A DNA stretch of 64,000 bases from Turritopsis dohrnii. Its lineage: Eukaryota; Cnidaria; Hydrozoa; Anthoathecata; Oceaniidae. The stretch spans positions 248,001 through 312,000 of the forward strand of contig BQMF02000474.1 of the NCBI GenBank assembly GCA_027922465.2, given 5' to 3'. This document shows, piece after piece, positions 1 through 15,318 of the stretch. The notes beneath the pieces were generated by a model. The model was not told the DNA's origin and did not search any database. It saw only the letters and a list, made by a program, of their open reading frames with translations. Position numbers and translations under genes: made by a program. Each line of letters opens with the position of its first letter. The stretch's first letter is position 1.

Positions 1-3947
<3,947 letters not shown>

Positions 3948-4754
3948 CTATTTTTTCCAAAACATAAGAATTTGACCAATATCTTTCAGCCGTCCCGAAA
4001 CAGTTTTAGGAGTGGTTTCACTATCGCTTTTCTGCAGCCTTTCTGCAAGTGCATCAGCTTCAAGTTCTTGAAATATCAAATCCCTTCGTTCTAACTCACG
4101 CTTTGGAACAGACATAGGTATATTCATTTCTTTCATGATCTCCTCATGGAAATGCAACAAAGATGGCGTGTAAGTATACTGCTGCACAACATCAGCTTTC
4201 GTGTCATACTCTCCTTCCTTAACAGCATCGCGCGACTTCCAATCTGTCCTTTCACCAGGCGGTTTGGGAATTACTCGACCACTATCTAAACATACTCGAA
4301 CACGTTTACCTTCTTCGTTGAAACGTATGGAGGCATCAGTCCCTCTTCCTGTGAAAGGATCCACTAATTTCACTTCAGAGTAATGTAAAGGTTCTTCGTT
4401 GAGAATAAAACCTGGGGTACCATCACCCATATTTTCGACAAACTGTTCAGACAGGTTTAATCCTTCGATTTTAATTTGGTTTTTTTTACGGGCAACAGCG
4501 CGGACTTTACCCTGCTTTCCCATGTCAGACCCAGTCATTATTTCAACCAAATCACCCCTGATGATAGGCCATTCTTTGTAGGGCGTAATCTTTGGAATTT
4601 GACTAGGGTTACGGGCTTTAACAACCCTCACATTTCCACGATGCTTTTTCGTTTCCCACTCAGCATGTCTAAATGGAGCTGGTCTTGGTGGATGGGGAGA
4701 CCAAACTTTGTTGGGTTTGGCAAAATATTTTTCTAGACGAGGAACACGTGGCAT
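3948..4754 (-). CDS. mrpl24: Mitochondrial large-subunit ribosomal protein uL24m
   Basis: Single open frame of 268 residues without visible introns. It encodes a KOW-type rRNA-binding segment at about residues 65-100 (RGDLVEIMTGSDMGKQGKV), then VKLVDPFTGR and a GKRVRVCLDSGRVIPKP block that match the animal MRPL24 pattern closely. The N terminus is basic and proline-rich, as expected for a mitochondrial import signal. The protein is about 50 residues longer than the vertebrate form, mostly at the C terminus. uL24m is an early assembly protein of the mitoribosome large subunit. It lies on the same strand as the kinase gene, about 450 bp upstream of it, with no sign of co-regulation. Confidence 0.9.
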   Translation of the reverse strand: MPRVPRLEKYFAKPNKVWSPHPPRPAPFRHAEWETKKHRGNVRVVKARNPSQIPKITPYKEWPIIRGDLVEIMTGSDMGKQGKVRAVARKKNQIKIEGLNLSEQFVENMGDGTPGFILNEEPLHYSEVKLVDPFTGRGTDASIRFNEEGKRVRVCLDSGRVIPKPPGERTDWKSRDAVKEGEYDTKADVVQQYTYTPSLLHFHEEIMKEMNIPMSVPKRELERRDLIFQELEADALAERLQKSDSETTPKTVSGRLKDIGQILMFWKK

Positions 4755-5091
4755 GTCAATCTAAAATGAATGATTTTAAGAATTACATACATAATGGTGA
4801 GACACTATTTAGAACTAATATCCCAATGAGTGTTTTTAATTTCCAAAACCATGTAGTGTTCCAATGTTCCTAACCCTAATTAATTGTATGTAAATAGAAG
4901 ACAGGTATACAATACTTATGCTTATAGCAATGACAAACTATGACTTCAAACAAAATTGGGACAAAAACAAACAAATCAACTTTTATATATTATTGGTTTA
5001 TTGGTTAGTTTTAACCTGAAATTGATTGGCACCATCTTTAGTTATCTTACCATTTTAACCTGGAATTGACAAGTTGAACTACTTATGTTAT
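4755..5091. other. Upstream flank of uL24m
   Basis: AT-rich sequence upstream of the uL24m start codon, expected to hold its promoter and 5' UTR. No exon or repeated motif was recognised. Confidence 0.4.
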
Positions 5092-5215
5092 GCCCCACTT
5101 TGTAATTTTTGCCCCACTGTAACTTCTGGCCCACTTTGTAATTATGTTGCCCCATTTTGTAATTTTCAAGCTGCACCACCTTGCAATTACTACCTGCTCC
5201 ACTTTGTAAATTTGT
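5092..5215. repeat. Degenerate tandem repeat of GCCCCACTTTGTAATT
   Basis: The phrase GCCCCACTTTGTAATT or a close variant recurs about six times in 120 bp, with drifting spacing (GCCCACTTTGTAATTA, GCCCCATTTTGTAATT, GCTCCACTTTGTAAAT). It looks like an old minisatellite or the subterminal repeat block of an unidentified element. Confidence 0.6.
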
Positions 5216-5274
5216 GATTCTATTTTACCTGTTTGTTTTCCTGATGTCTATAATGTGAAATGACAAGAGCATTC

Positions 5275-5640
5275 CATTTTCTTGCGCATGCTCAGTGAGT
5301 AAGAAAAAAGCTAATTGACTCGCTAATTATCAATTTTTCGGCTTGATTAGTTTACAAGGTGATGGTAGTGCATGCGCAGTAGGAAAACTGCAATTATATC
5401 GATAATCATCAATTTATAGCTGTCGGCTTCATTAGTATGCAAGGTTAAAATGAATATGCTGAAGGTGACCGTATTGTTTTTCAAATCTCATAATGCATGG
5501 GCGGTGGGAAATATGAAATCATCTCGCCCAATTATCAATCTGCAGCTGTCGGCTTTAGTTTACAAAGTAAATCTTCTTGCAAATCTTTTCTCTTTGCATG
5601 AGTGGTCGGTCTTAACATCTTACAAAGTATACATCAAACA
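5275..5640. repeat. Degenerate tandem units of about 100 bp
   Basis: Three to four diverged units share GCATGCGCAGT, CTAATTATCAAT, CTGTCGGCTT and AGTTTACAAGGT in the same order. It is an old satellite-like array. The small open frame over it (5450-5752) follows the repeats and shows no protein features. Confidence 0.5.
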
Positions 5641-5759
5641 GGTAGAATGTAAACACGCAAATAATCTAAACTGTGCATGTGTGCGCTGCGCAAGAATAAA
5701 CCTTCATATTGTTGATTTCTACGATTTTTTTTTCAAGAACAAAACAAGATGACTGGGAT

Positions 5760-6100
5760 GTCGAAAATTTGGCCAAAGCGCATTGTCACATGAAATTTGG
5801 AAAACTTTCCAAAATTGCCCCAAAATTGGCCCAAATTGCCCAACTTTGTTAAAACCTAGTTAGTTAGAAATCAACACCTTCCAATTGTTTTTTGCGTAAA
5901 TTTTTGTGAAATTTGGAGAACTTAGTCCAAATTTGGCCCGAATTGCCAAATTTCGTGAAGTTATACAATGTTTTTGGAAAATAAACAGACTTCCCAGCCA
6001 TTTCCTGAAAAAATTATTTCACCATTGGAAAATTCAGAGTTCCTTTCATCCTGATGTGCAAAAAAGATATTTTCACAAAAGTCAATGATTTTTTCCCTTA
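5760..6100. repeat. Low-complexity CCAAATTGCC-type repeats
   Basis: Two partial copies of an AAATTTGG...CCCAAATTGCC(C)AA(C/A)TTTGT..AA block sit about 130 bp apart. No gene is visible. Confidence 0.4.
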
Positions 6101-6559
6101 CTCACACCTTAAATAAAAATCCGTTATCGGAATTATTACTCCAACAACGAGGTTGAACCTGATTTTTTCTCTCTCCTGAAAATTTTCTAAAAAATACTCG
6201 GTCATACTAAACAACTAAGACAGACCTCATGCCAAAATAATTACTCACAGATAATGAGTGAATGGTTGCTCTGTATTATATTTTTCTAAATTTTTCTTAA
6301 ATTTTATGTTCACTATAAGAGAGGCAAAGTAAAAATCATTAAACAATTTTAACGTCTTTAATGATAAAATAGATTTAAATACTACTACATAAAGCATGAA
6401 ATGTTTAAACGTTAGCTCTTTTAAATTCTTGGATAGTCACATTATGAAATATGGAATCTACCACACGAAAAGGAAAAACTAGCAAAACTTTGTATGAAAT
6501 ACAAAGAAGAGTAATGATAACCATGAGAGTGTTGAAAAATACGATTAAAGGAAGAAAAA

Positions 6560-7480
6560 CGTTACAAAATCTGCAATGTCCTGTGGATTTTTATCAAAGG
6601 CTATAAGAGAAATCTATCCATCACTGAAAGAGAAATCATATGATAGTCCAGAGTTCAAAAAGGCTATTCAACTAGCAAGGTGGAGCTACAATTCATACAT
6701 TGGAGAGAACCAGGACAATTTTGAGCCAGCTCTTAAGAGAAAGAAGCTCTGTCAAATTGGTGGTGGGCAAAAATCTGCTGCTGTGGAGGTAAGTGAGGCA
6801 GGGGTTAAATTTTGTTTAGCTTCTCATATTTTAAGATAAAGAGTGTAGTCTTGTAGAACAACTGTAGAGTGTTGCAATGCAATGAGAAGGAGCAGTGGTA
6901 GGTATTAAAATCCATTAGGCACCAAAAGATTTATACCGCCTGGAAACCATGCTTTCCACCGTTGCAACCAAACAGAAATAACATGTTTTCCCAGAGTAAC
7001 TATGCCCTTTATATAATGGACGATTATTCAGTTCACATTTCCGATGAAGTAAAGAAAGGCCTTTTACATCCTTGCTCTAATTGGTGGTGGTATTACAGGG
7101 GATGTTCAATATAAGGACACACATAATCCATCACAAGTTGAAGAAAAAAATGATGGAGATGCTGCAAGGAAATCCAAATAAAATTCCATCACCTTCAAGA
7201 GATGACATAACTTGCCAGCACTTGGAATTCTCTCGATCTAGATGTTAATGAAGCTCTCAAACAAAAATTCATTACAACTTCTTTTCATGGCTCTGAGGAT
7301 AAAATGGTTAGCGGAAACCTTTATTCATTAGTCTTTCCAGAAATGAATGATTTTCGGCAGCAGCTGCTAAGAAAGCCACCAACAAAAACTTCAAAAGATC
7401 TGACAGCCACTATAACTCCACCAAAAGGTTCAGAAGAAAGACAATCACAGCTGATGATGGTGTAGTACCCCAAAGAGGGA
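6560..7480 (+). pseudogene. Shredded transposase remnant (N- and C-terminal pieces)
   Basis: A piece at 6576-6795 encodes a lysine-rich region with QIGGGQKSAAVEV followed by a GTAAGT. A second piece at about 7150-7440 encodes EALKQKFITTSFHGSEDKMV and SLVFPEMNDFRQQLL. I associate GGG-K-x-A-x-EV and x-GSED-x-x-V...FR-x-x-LL with the two ends of pogo/CENP-B-like DDE transposases, from recall only. The middle catalytic part is missing or unreadable, and frames change several times. It may instead be a relic of a domesticated gene. Confidence 0.35.
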
Positions 7481-7499
7481 ATAGAGGTTTTTCATTCAT

Positions 7500-9003
7500 T
7501 CAAATGTTTTGCAATTGAATGTTGAAAGCAAATTTGATTATAAAGAGAACATTTGATTATAAAGAGAATAAACAGAAGCTTGATCATTTTGAAAATCAAA
7601 GGATGAAAAAACAATTTTCTTTAAAATCTATATAATCATCTACACATTCCAGTAGACATCATCAGAGTCATCACTTGTATGCCCGAAACAATATTTTCAA
7701 AAACATTTGAACCCAAGAAAACGGCTGCTGTAAAGAAAAAACGATTACCCAAAGAAGTGAGTTTAGAATTGAGTTGAGTTTATTTATCAGGTTCACACTT
7801 TCTACAACTAAATACATTTCAAAGCATAATAAATTATATTGACAGCGTTATACACAAAACTAAATTAGTTTCCTTGTCTTTTACCAATTAATTAAAACGA
7901 CCATATTTGCTGAGACATTAATTTTGCTTTTTCTTTTACCTGGGCACTGCAATTATTCATTCATTGTTTGCTTAACTGATTTAGATCAGAGCACAGAGGG
8001 TGACTGTAAAACAATTGCAAGAATGATTTTTTTTAACAAGTTTAACAATAATGATAAAAATAACGACGATGAAATTGACCTGATGTATAAGTCGACACCT
8101 GACTTTAAGCACTAACGTAAAAGAATATCGACTTATACACTGGCAAATACGGTAACAGAGAACCTGATGATAAAAGTCTGATAAACAACAGATATCTCAG
8201 TTTTCAAACTGAGGAGATTTGAGGAGAAACCGACAAAAACAAGATGTTTTTGAGGAGATTTTGAGGAGGAAAATCAAAAATGAAGAGTTTTGAGGATTTT
8301 TGAGGAGGCGTGAACAAGACCTTGAGAAAGACCTTGAGAAACCAAGTATTTTTGACATACTTTCATTGTACAATTGAAATTGTCAAGTCGAAATTTGAGA
8401 AAAGCCCACTTCAGGTCAGCAAAAAAATGCCGTTAATGGAATTTTGATACTTTCCGAATTAACCACCCATTAAACAAATGAATCAAAAGCAAAAAACGCA
8501 GTGTTTTCTTGTTCTCTTCTTTTATCATGTTCATGAAAAAACATGAAATATGTAACAGTCTATTCCTCCTTCACTTATGATTACTGTTTGATATTGCTAA
8601 ATGAGTTTAAAATGATAAAAATTTGTCAAAGAAAGTTTCTGTTGGTGGAATAAAATGGTGAGAAACAGTGTGACAAGCTCTCCTTTGTTGGTTATTACTT
8701 TTATTTTAGACAGTGATGAACACAATTTAGTTTTTCTGTTGGGACCTATTTTCGTTTATTTATTCAGATTTCTTTTCAACATTATCGCTTACCAGATTTT
8801 TTACAATTGAATGATTTTTAGCTTTTCTCTCAATATATTTTATACGCGTCAATTTTTACTAGTACATACACTCTACTGATGTAATTGTCGAAATTTCTAA
8901 AATATGACTTCTATGGTTTACTTATTATCATATTATACACATTGACTGTGTTTTCTTCTGGTTGTGGTACTTAACTTCCATGCTTTGTGATAAAAATGCA
9001 TTA
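7500..9003. other. AT-rich gap with GAGGAG repeats
   Basis: No gene recognised. Around 8200-8310 a motif TTTGAGGAG recurs about six times, similar in style to the subterminal repeat blocks of the GTGAC elements further right, but I could not find matching terminal inverted repeats. Confidence 0.3.
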
Positions 9004-10129
9004 CAGGCCTGGTGGCAAGAGGCCTGCAAGCGCACGCTTTCACACACGCCAAGATTTATTTACGCATGTGGCAATCACACGCCTGGCTTGTAACGACAAG
9101 TGTGATAACAAATGTTTATTTAAAAGACAACAAAAATCTGTCCAAAAATGTTGAAAGTTTTGTTTCGGAAATTGTTCATGTGCTATGATAAATTTTACAA
9201 TAACAGAACGAAACTTTGCTATCATTTCAGAAGTGAGGTCCCTGATCGCTTTGGAATACGGTAGTGGTTTTGAATTAAAAATCAGTGCTCACAAATTTTA
9301 TTTGTTTGGTAGTAGAAAGTCTATGCAGCGAAATTCACTGAGGAATGAAGAAGGAGCTTCGTGCATGCGATTTCTCTTTCTTTTTAACGTTCTTTTAAGT
9401 CACAAAAGTATGCACAAGGTTGCAGTTTCGAAAACATAATAATTTATTTAAAAAAAATAGCCAGCCAGGTGGTGACGAGTTAATGGAACGGAAACGTCTT
9501 TAATTTAATTCAAAAACCATTTGAATTCAAACCAAAACGATGGAGAGTAATACAATTTTTTTTATTTTCAGGTTTTATTTTTCCTCTTTATTAATTGTGA
9601 CCGTCCATGGGAAAAAAAGTACATTTCGTTTTACCGGTAAAATATACCGCTATTTTTACCGGTAAAGATGTAGTATCAATAATTTTAAAGGGAAAAATTT
9701 TCATTATACCGGTAAACTAATTATATTATCGGTAATTACCAGTAAGCAAACTGATCAATACTTTTATCGGTAAATTTACCGGTAAATCTAAATCGATCCA
9801 ATTTTATTGGTAAAGTGTGAACTATGATAGTTTTTAAAACGAGAAAAGAGCTAGCTTTAAGAGCTATTATGTCTAAGTTATAATTTATATAATGGTATTA
9901 TACATTACCGTAGCGTAATAATTTGAAAATCATTTTACCTCTGGGATACTTGAAAGTCGTCAAAGAATTCACATCGAATGTTCAGAAATCGAATGTTTTT
10001 AGATGAATATGCAATGCAAAGAAAATAAACCATCTTCCTGATGTTTTCTTGTTTTTGAAGTAGCATGAAGCCAAATTTTAGCATTTACTTCCCAGGATCT
10101 TTCGACTTAAATATTGTTATTGCAGTAAA

Positions 10130-12142
10130 GGTCTTCAAAAGGTTGTACAAGGAAAATTACGTAGGTTCCATCACTTCATGCTAACACTCTTATGCTCGAC
10201 TGTTGTATGACAATGAGACTTGAACGGACAGAGGAACTACCATTTGTGACTGGTTGAGGGAAAAGGGACCAATCATTTATTTAATGCGTTTAAACTCTAG
10301 TAAAAACGGCAGTTAAACTAGCGTTTAAACAACTTTAAAAACTTTTTAATGTTGCGTTTAAAGGCCAAATTATTATTTAAAGCGCATTTAAACGGGTAGT
10401 TTAAACGGGTTTAAACTAAAAGTTGGCACAATGTTTTAGAAGCTAACGTAAGAATTAAAGAGTATAAGTATTATGCCGTAAGAATTTTGAGATAACTTAC
10501 GTCGTAAGAATTCTAAAATTGTTAAAAATCATCAGAGAGCTCAATCGAATGTTTATAACCATGAACATATCCTATCAGTGTCTAATCTCAAGATTTTATT
10601 TGGGTGTCGTGCTGGGCCATTGACATCATTGGTTTTAAAATTGTTAGTGGCCCGAAGGAAATTTTAATGGCCCGATATTCAATAACACTCTACAATTTCA
10701 TTTGGACACACTTAGAAATGCTTACAAATTAGAAAGAAAGAGCTGAAATTGCAAACACAAACATTATAAAACTCAATTCTCTTTTATATGCGGCCCCCAA
10801 GATCTTTTAAAAAAAATATTAATGACATTGAGGTTTAGGTCTTCAAAAAGTTGTACAAGGAAAATTACGTCGGTTCCATCACTTCATGCTAACACTCTTA
10901 TGCTCGACTGTTGTATGACAATGAGACTCGAACGGACAGAGGAACTACCATTTGGAGCCTTGCCACAGGTTTTCCAACTGTCCATCATCAACATTGACTA
11001 CTGCGAGAAGAGTGCGCACCCATGCAAGCTTTACAGCCAGGACATGGGAGAGTTTTGGAGCCCTGTGTAAACACAGCTTTCAGACAATCTTCCACGTAAA
11101 CCTTATGATGAAAAACGGAAGGAACCAGGTATTATTTTATTTAAACCAAGGTGAGTATTTCAAAAGAGAACTTTTGCAACTCGTCAAGCTGACGTTAAAA
11201 TGTTTTCATTAGTCTCTTCCAACATACACCCATCATACCGTTGAACCTAAAAATATTATCGTAATGAAATTACAGATGTCAATAAAGTTTACCAAAAATG
11301 TTGCGATATGATCATGGAAGGTATATCTCGTGAACGTGAAACGTCTGTTGAAAAAGGAATAAAGGTTTTGTTATTGCTATCGTAGAATATTTTGTCTTAA
11401 GAAGGAAATTGATTAATAATCACAAATATGACAAGTTTGATATTTTCTATCGAAATTTTATATTTCCGAACAAAAAATAAATAATGTTTTCCCCCAAGAG
11501 ATTTACCAAAATAGCAATCCTGTCGAACAACCTAAAATAGAACGGACGGTTTCTATTTATCGTGACTTTCGAACTAACTATTACATCTTTTATCTTCAAA
11601 TGAATGAGAACCAGCAAATCAGTTTATTTTAATACACAACGGGTGCTACCTGTCAATATATACATTTTAGATGTCAGTAAAGTTCCCGGTTTGAATTATT
11701 TTCACGAAGTTCATAAATAACTTCAAATAACATTTTCTGACGTTTCAACTCGTTTTCTTAAAGTTTAAACGTGAATTCAAATTTTGCTCTTCGTTACGAA
11801 GTTCTCATGGAAGAGTTTAAACGGTGTTTACTCGTCTATAGTTTTACCGTTTAAACGCATCATTATTTGGAACAAAAATGTTTAAACGCGTTTAAATGCG
11901 TTTAAACACCAAAATAACTGAGAAATCGAATGGTCCCTTTTCCCTCAACCGGTCACATTTGGAACCTTGCCACAGGTTTTCCGACTGTCCATCAGCAACA
12001 TTGACTACTGCGAGAAGAGTGCGCACCCAGGCAAGCTTTACAGCCAGGACATGGGAGAGTTTTGGAGCCCTGTGTATACACAGCTTTCAGAAAATCTTTC
12101 ACGTAAACCTTATGATGAAAAACTGAAGGAAACAGGTAGTAT
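10130..12142 (+). pseudogene. Captured exon-like sequence, split by the nested element
   Basis: The parts at 10130-10245 and 11957-12142 join across the insertion into one frame that contains LPQVFRLSISNIDYC and SQDMGEFWSPVYTQLSENLS, followed by a GT-like boundary after ETG. A second copy with about 90 percent identity by eye lies uninterrupted at 10837-11130. I do not recognise the protein. It may be part of the transposase of this family or a host exon picked up by an ancestor of it. Stops differ between the two copies. Confidence 0.45.
10246..11956. mobile_element. Nested GTGAC-type element with GTTTAAAC subterminal repeats
   Basis: Ends GTGACTGGTTGAGGGAAAAG and its inverted counterpart CCCTTTTCCCTCAACCGGTCAC are flanked by ATTT on both sides. 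GTTTAAACG-type palindromes crowd both subterminal regions (10290-10420 and 11765-11915). It interrupts an exon-like sequence of its host element and itself carries a second copy of the same sequence (10837-11130). The stretch around 11490-11690 resembles the interior of the 24-28 kb family (ACGGTTTCTATT, GAGAACCAG, GCTACCTGT). Confidence 0.75.
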
Positions 12143-13393
12143 TAATGTTTAAACGAAGGTGAGTATTTCAAAAGAGAACTTTTGCAACTCGTCAAGTCGA
12201 CGTTAAAATGTTTTCATTTGCCTTTTCCCAAATTCACTCTTTATCGGAATATTACCTGAATAAAGTTACAAAAGTCAATAAAGATCACTAAAAACGTTGC
12301 GATATGATTGATTCTTTAAGGACACATCTCCACTTGTTGAAGGTGAAATATCTGTTGAATAAAGATAAGTCTCAGCTGACTTTCCCTGAGGAAAATAAAA
12401 ATAAAAGTTTTCGTCATGGGATTTACAAAAATAACTTTTCGACACATCATCCTTTCTTTTAAAAGATCTTTCAACCTTCTAACTCATGAGCAGGTGATTT
12501 GTTTTATTTCAGAGTTTAATGACGTCAATTACTTCATCACGAATAAAAACAAGAAAGAAACACATTTGAACAACCAACGATTAGGTAATTTATGACTTGA
12601 CCAGGTCTTAAAAATGGCGGAATTAGTATAAAGAAACATTAATATTTTCCAAAACATGTTATCGCTATCGATTAGCCACATTACCTTACGTCGGAGACGC
12701 TACCGGTAAATCTCATTAGGTATTTTTTCACATTACATTACGATACCAGTAATTACCGGTAAAGCAGTAAATTTATCTATAAAAAATTGTAATTACCGGT
12801 AATCGCTAAAAAAAATCTTAAGTTACCGGTAAAATTACCAGTAATTTGCACATATCGGTAAATCGAATGTTCTTTTTTCCCATGGACAGTCACAATTTTT
12901 GAATAAATTTCATTTACCGCCAAATCTTTATATATAGCTAAGATTTTACATTCCGAATTTTCAAAAACATTGTTTTGTTTTATTAATTCATTCTCTGTGA
13001 AAATCTCTTTATTTTTACGTATATGAAACATTTCAAATTTGGCTTGATTATAATAAAGAATGACGATCTTTGCTCTTAACTGGAACAATTGATCGCACAT
13101 CTGTCAAAAATTTACATGAGCACACGCCATAACTGATATCGTCAATTAAGGCGTGCGATGACCACACGGCTGCTAATTTTCTTACGACCAGGCCTGCATT
13201 ACTGTTTGATTAAAAAGGCATTTGGAATTATACTAATTCCCTGTACATATAATACAAGGTTTTTACAGGTCTCAATTTGTGAAAACCTTGTGTAGAAAAA
13301 ATTAAAATATCGAAGTGGAAAGTGTACCCATGTTTTAGAGTTCGAAAAACTAATAAAAATATGTATACAGTATCTGTCACAATATTTCGACTT

Positions 13394-14528
13394 CAGGGGT
13401 TGACAAATCGTGTACGTGCGTACGTGACGTACAAATATTAGGCCTTTTTCGATGTCAACGTACGATTAAAAAACATTACTTGTTCGTGCACGAACGCCAA
13501 CTAGCCATTATTTTGTACGTGAATTTTTTTAGATATTAGGTCGCGTACATTATTTTTTACTTGTTTTGTACGGGAATAAAATGAATGACATTTTCTTTCA
13601 GTACACTGGAAGACGAGTATCTTCCAGGATATTACATTACTCCTAACAATATTCAATGAATTCATTAAACAAATAGATGTTAATGTATTGCAAGGAAAAT
13701 TGTTTGCTCTTCGCTGTTACAAAAAAAACATGACAAAAAACATTATCATTATATTATTGTTAATTACGTGGAGAAGAGCGACGCGATGCGTGCTCATTCT
13801 TTCGTGGCATTGTATAATTGATGAAACATGTTTGTGAAATCAAATGAAAAACAAATCATCCTCATGGCAAAGCAGCTCAACCTGCATTTGTTTTTTACTA
13901 AAAAAAAGGAGCGACTGGTGCATTAACAGGGGCGATGATAAAATAAAAATAAAATATTTAATCAGTGATATCAATATCAAAATTTGAAGAAAAAGTACTT
14001 GAAAATAGACATATTATTTTTGTTAGCAAAGCTCAGTTCAGACCTTCTTATTCCCATAGGCAGTTATTTGTTCGAATTCATTTTTCGTTTCATGAAATTA
14101 TATATAATTAAAAACATTTTTTTTTAACATAACGCATGTTTTTTTTCTACATTTGTTTCTTCTGTTTTTTCAAGCTCTTATAAAAAAACATATGTTAACA
14201 CAGCTCACGGCATGTATAATTCTTTTGTCTTTTAATATATTAATTTGCTTGGTGTTTTACGATTAGACCCTATTTACACCAACTAATTACCACCATAAAA
14301 TCAAACTTTTTCAACCTGTCGATAAAATAGTTGAAATTCTACAAAAGCGAAAGAACGTAAAACTGAATAACAAAACATTGATAATAAACTTTTTGTTGCA
14401 TTAATGTATTTTCATAAGACGTACATATTTTGATTTGAAATATGTACGTTAAAAATGTTTTGCCGTACGTGTAAAAAATATATTTTGTACGTCAACGTAT
14501 GAATGCTGTAGAAATTTGTCAACCCCTG
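13394..14528. mobile_element. hAT-like non-autonomous element, copy 1
   Basis: Ends CAGGGGTTGACAAAT and ATTTGTCAACCCCTG are perfect inverted repeats flanked by GACTT on both sides, again a 5-bp duplication. GTACGT motifs cluster near both ends. No coding capacity was recognised. It lies at the left edge of the tandem duplication; copy 2 lacks the first 26 bp. Confidence 0.65.
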
Positions 14529-15306
14529 GACTTTTGCTAGTCTTTATCACTTACCAAGACGAAATCTTAAAACACGATAAAATTAATAGAAGACAAGAAA
14601 ATACAAGATGAATTTCGAGAAAGAATCAATCAGAAAATAAACAAGATGCACTGACAGGCATAAGGATTTCTGCAAAACCAGCTGAAGCATAAAAAATGAA
14701 AGACTAGTGACATTCTTCAAATTCGAAGATTGAATGACGTCATACGTCATACAACATAACATTTTTGATCACACACTCCCTAGGAATCCATGAAAGCATA
14801 ACTGATATATATATTAGATCAAAAATAGATAAAACAAAAATAGAACTATAACAGTTAATCCCGCTAGAAAGTTTGTCAACTTTTGTTCCCAGGGATGATG
14901 GAAATTTACATTTTAAAAAGTGTAAATAGGACTTAACTAAAAACAACAGAAGCTTTTACATACAAAGAAAAGAAATACGCGTAAGGTGCAAATCGTAACC
15001 ATGGATACACATTTTATATGACAGTTTCTTTAAAAAAGAAACGATGTAAGAGCTAAAAGAGAAAAAAAACACAAACTTTTTTGAAAAAAAAATAATTAAG
15101 AAACAAAGTAAAAGCGAAAAACTCATCAGAAATACTTTGTTTATAACTAACTACGTATCTACCTAATCTAGCTACTAAGCATTCAAAAATATAGCTTTTA
15201 AAAAGTTTAACTATGAACGACTTCGATAAATTTTTCCTAACTGCAAGAGAGCTTTGAACCACAAGATGTTACCAACAACAAAAATCATAAGTTTATAAAG
15301 CTTGGT
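13420..15306. repeat. 1.89-kb direct repeat, copy 1
   Basis: Nearly identical to 15319-17933 after removal of the insertion in that copy (1887 versus 1886 bp). It starts 26 bp inside the hAT-like element and ends at AAGCTTGGT. Only scattered substitutions are seen by eye, so the duplication is recent. Two short minus-strand frames (14740-14946 and 15053-15262) recur in both copies but have no protein features. Confidence 0.9.
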
Positions 15307-15318
15307 AATTGTATAAAA

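Larger units (their letters stand above)
9597..12893. mobile_element. GTGAC-type DNA transposon with ACCGGTAA subterminal repeats
   Basis: Terminal inverted repeats GTGACCGTCCATGGGAAAA and TTTTCCCATGGACAGTCAC are flanked by AATT on both sides (4-bp target duplication). Just inside each end lies a dense block of ACCGGTAAA/TTTACCGGT motifs (about 9633-9785 and 12700-12860). The interior holds an exon-like piece that is split by a second GTGAC element. No intact transposase is visible. Confidence 0.75.
9004..13196. mobile_element. Outer hAT-like non-autonomous element with nested insertions
   Basis: The ends are inverted: CAGGCCTGGTGGCAAG at the left and the complement of CAGGCCTGGTCGTAAG at the right. 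The flanking bases are CATTA on both sides, a 5-bp target duplication. CAGG ends fit the hAT superfamily, although most hATs make 8-bp duplications. Only about 0.9 kb belongs to this shell; the rest is a nested insertion at 9597-12893. No transposase was recognised, so it is probably non-autonomous. Confidence 0.6.

Noticed and set aside
5450..5752. 100-residue ORF as a gene
   Set aside because: Follows degenerate satellite units and has no protein features.
14740..15262. Duplicated small minus-strand ORFs as a gene pair
   Set aside because: Present twice only because the DNA is duplicated; no start context or domain, and homopolymer differences alter the ends.
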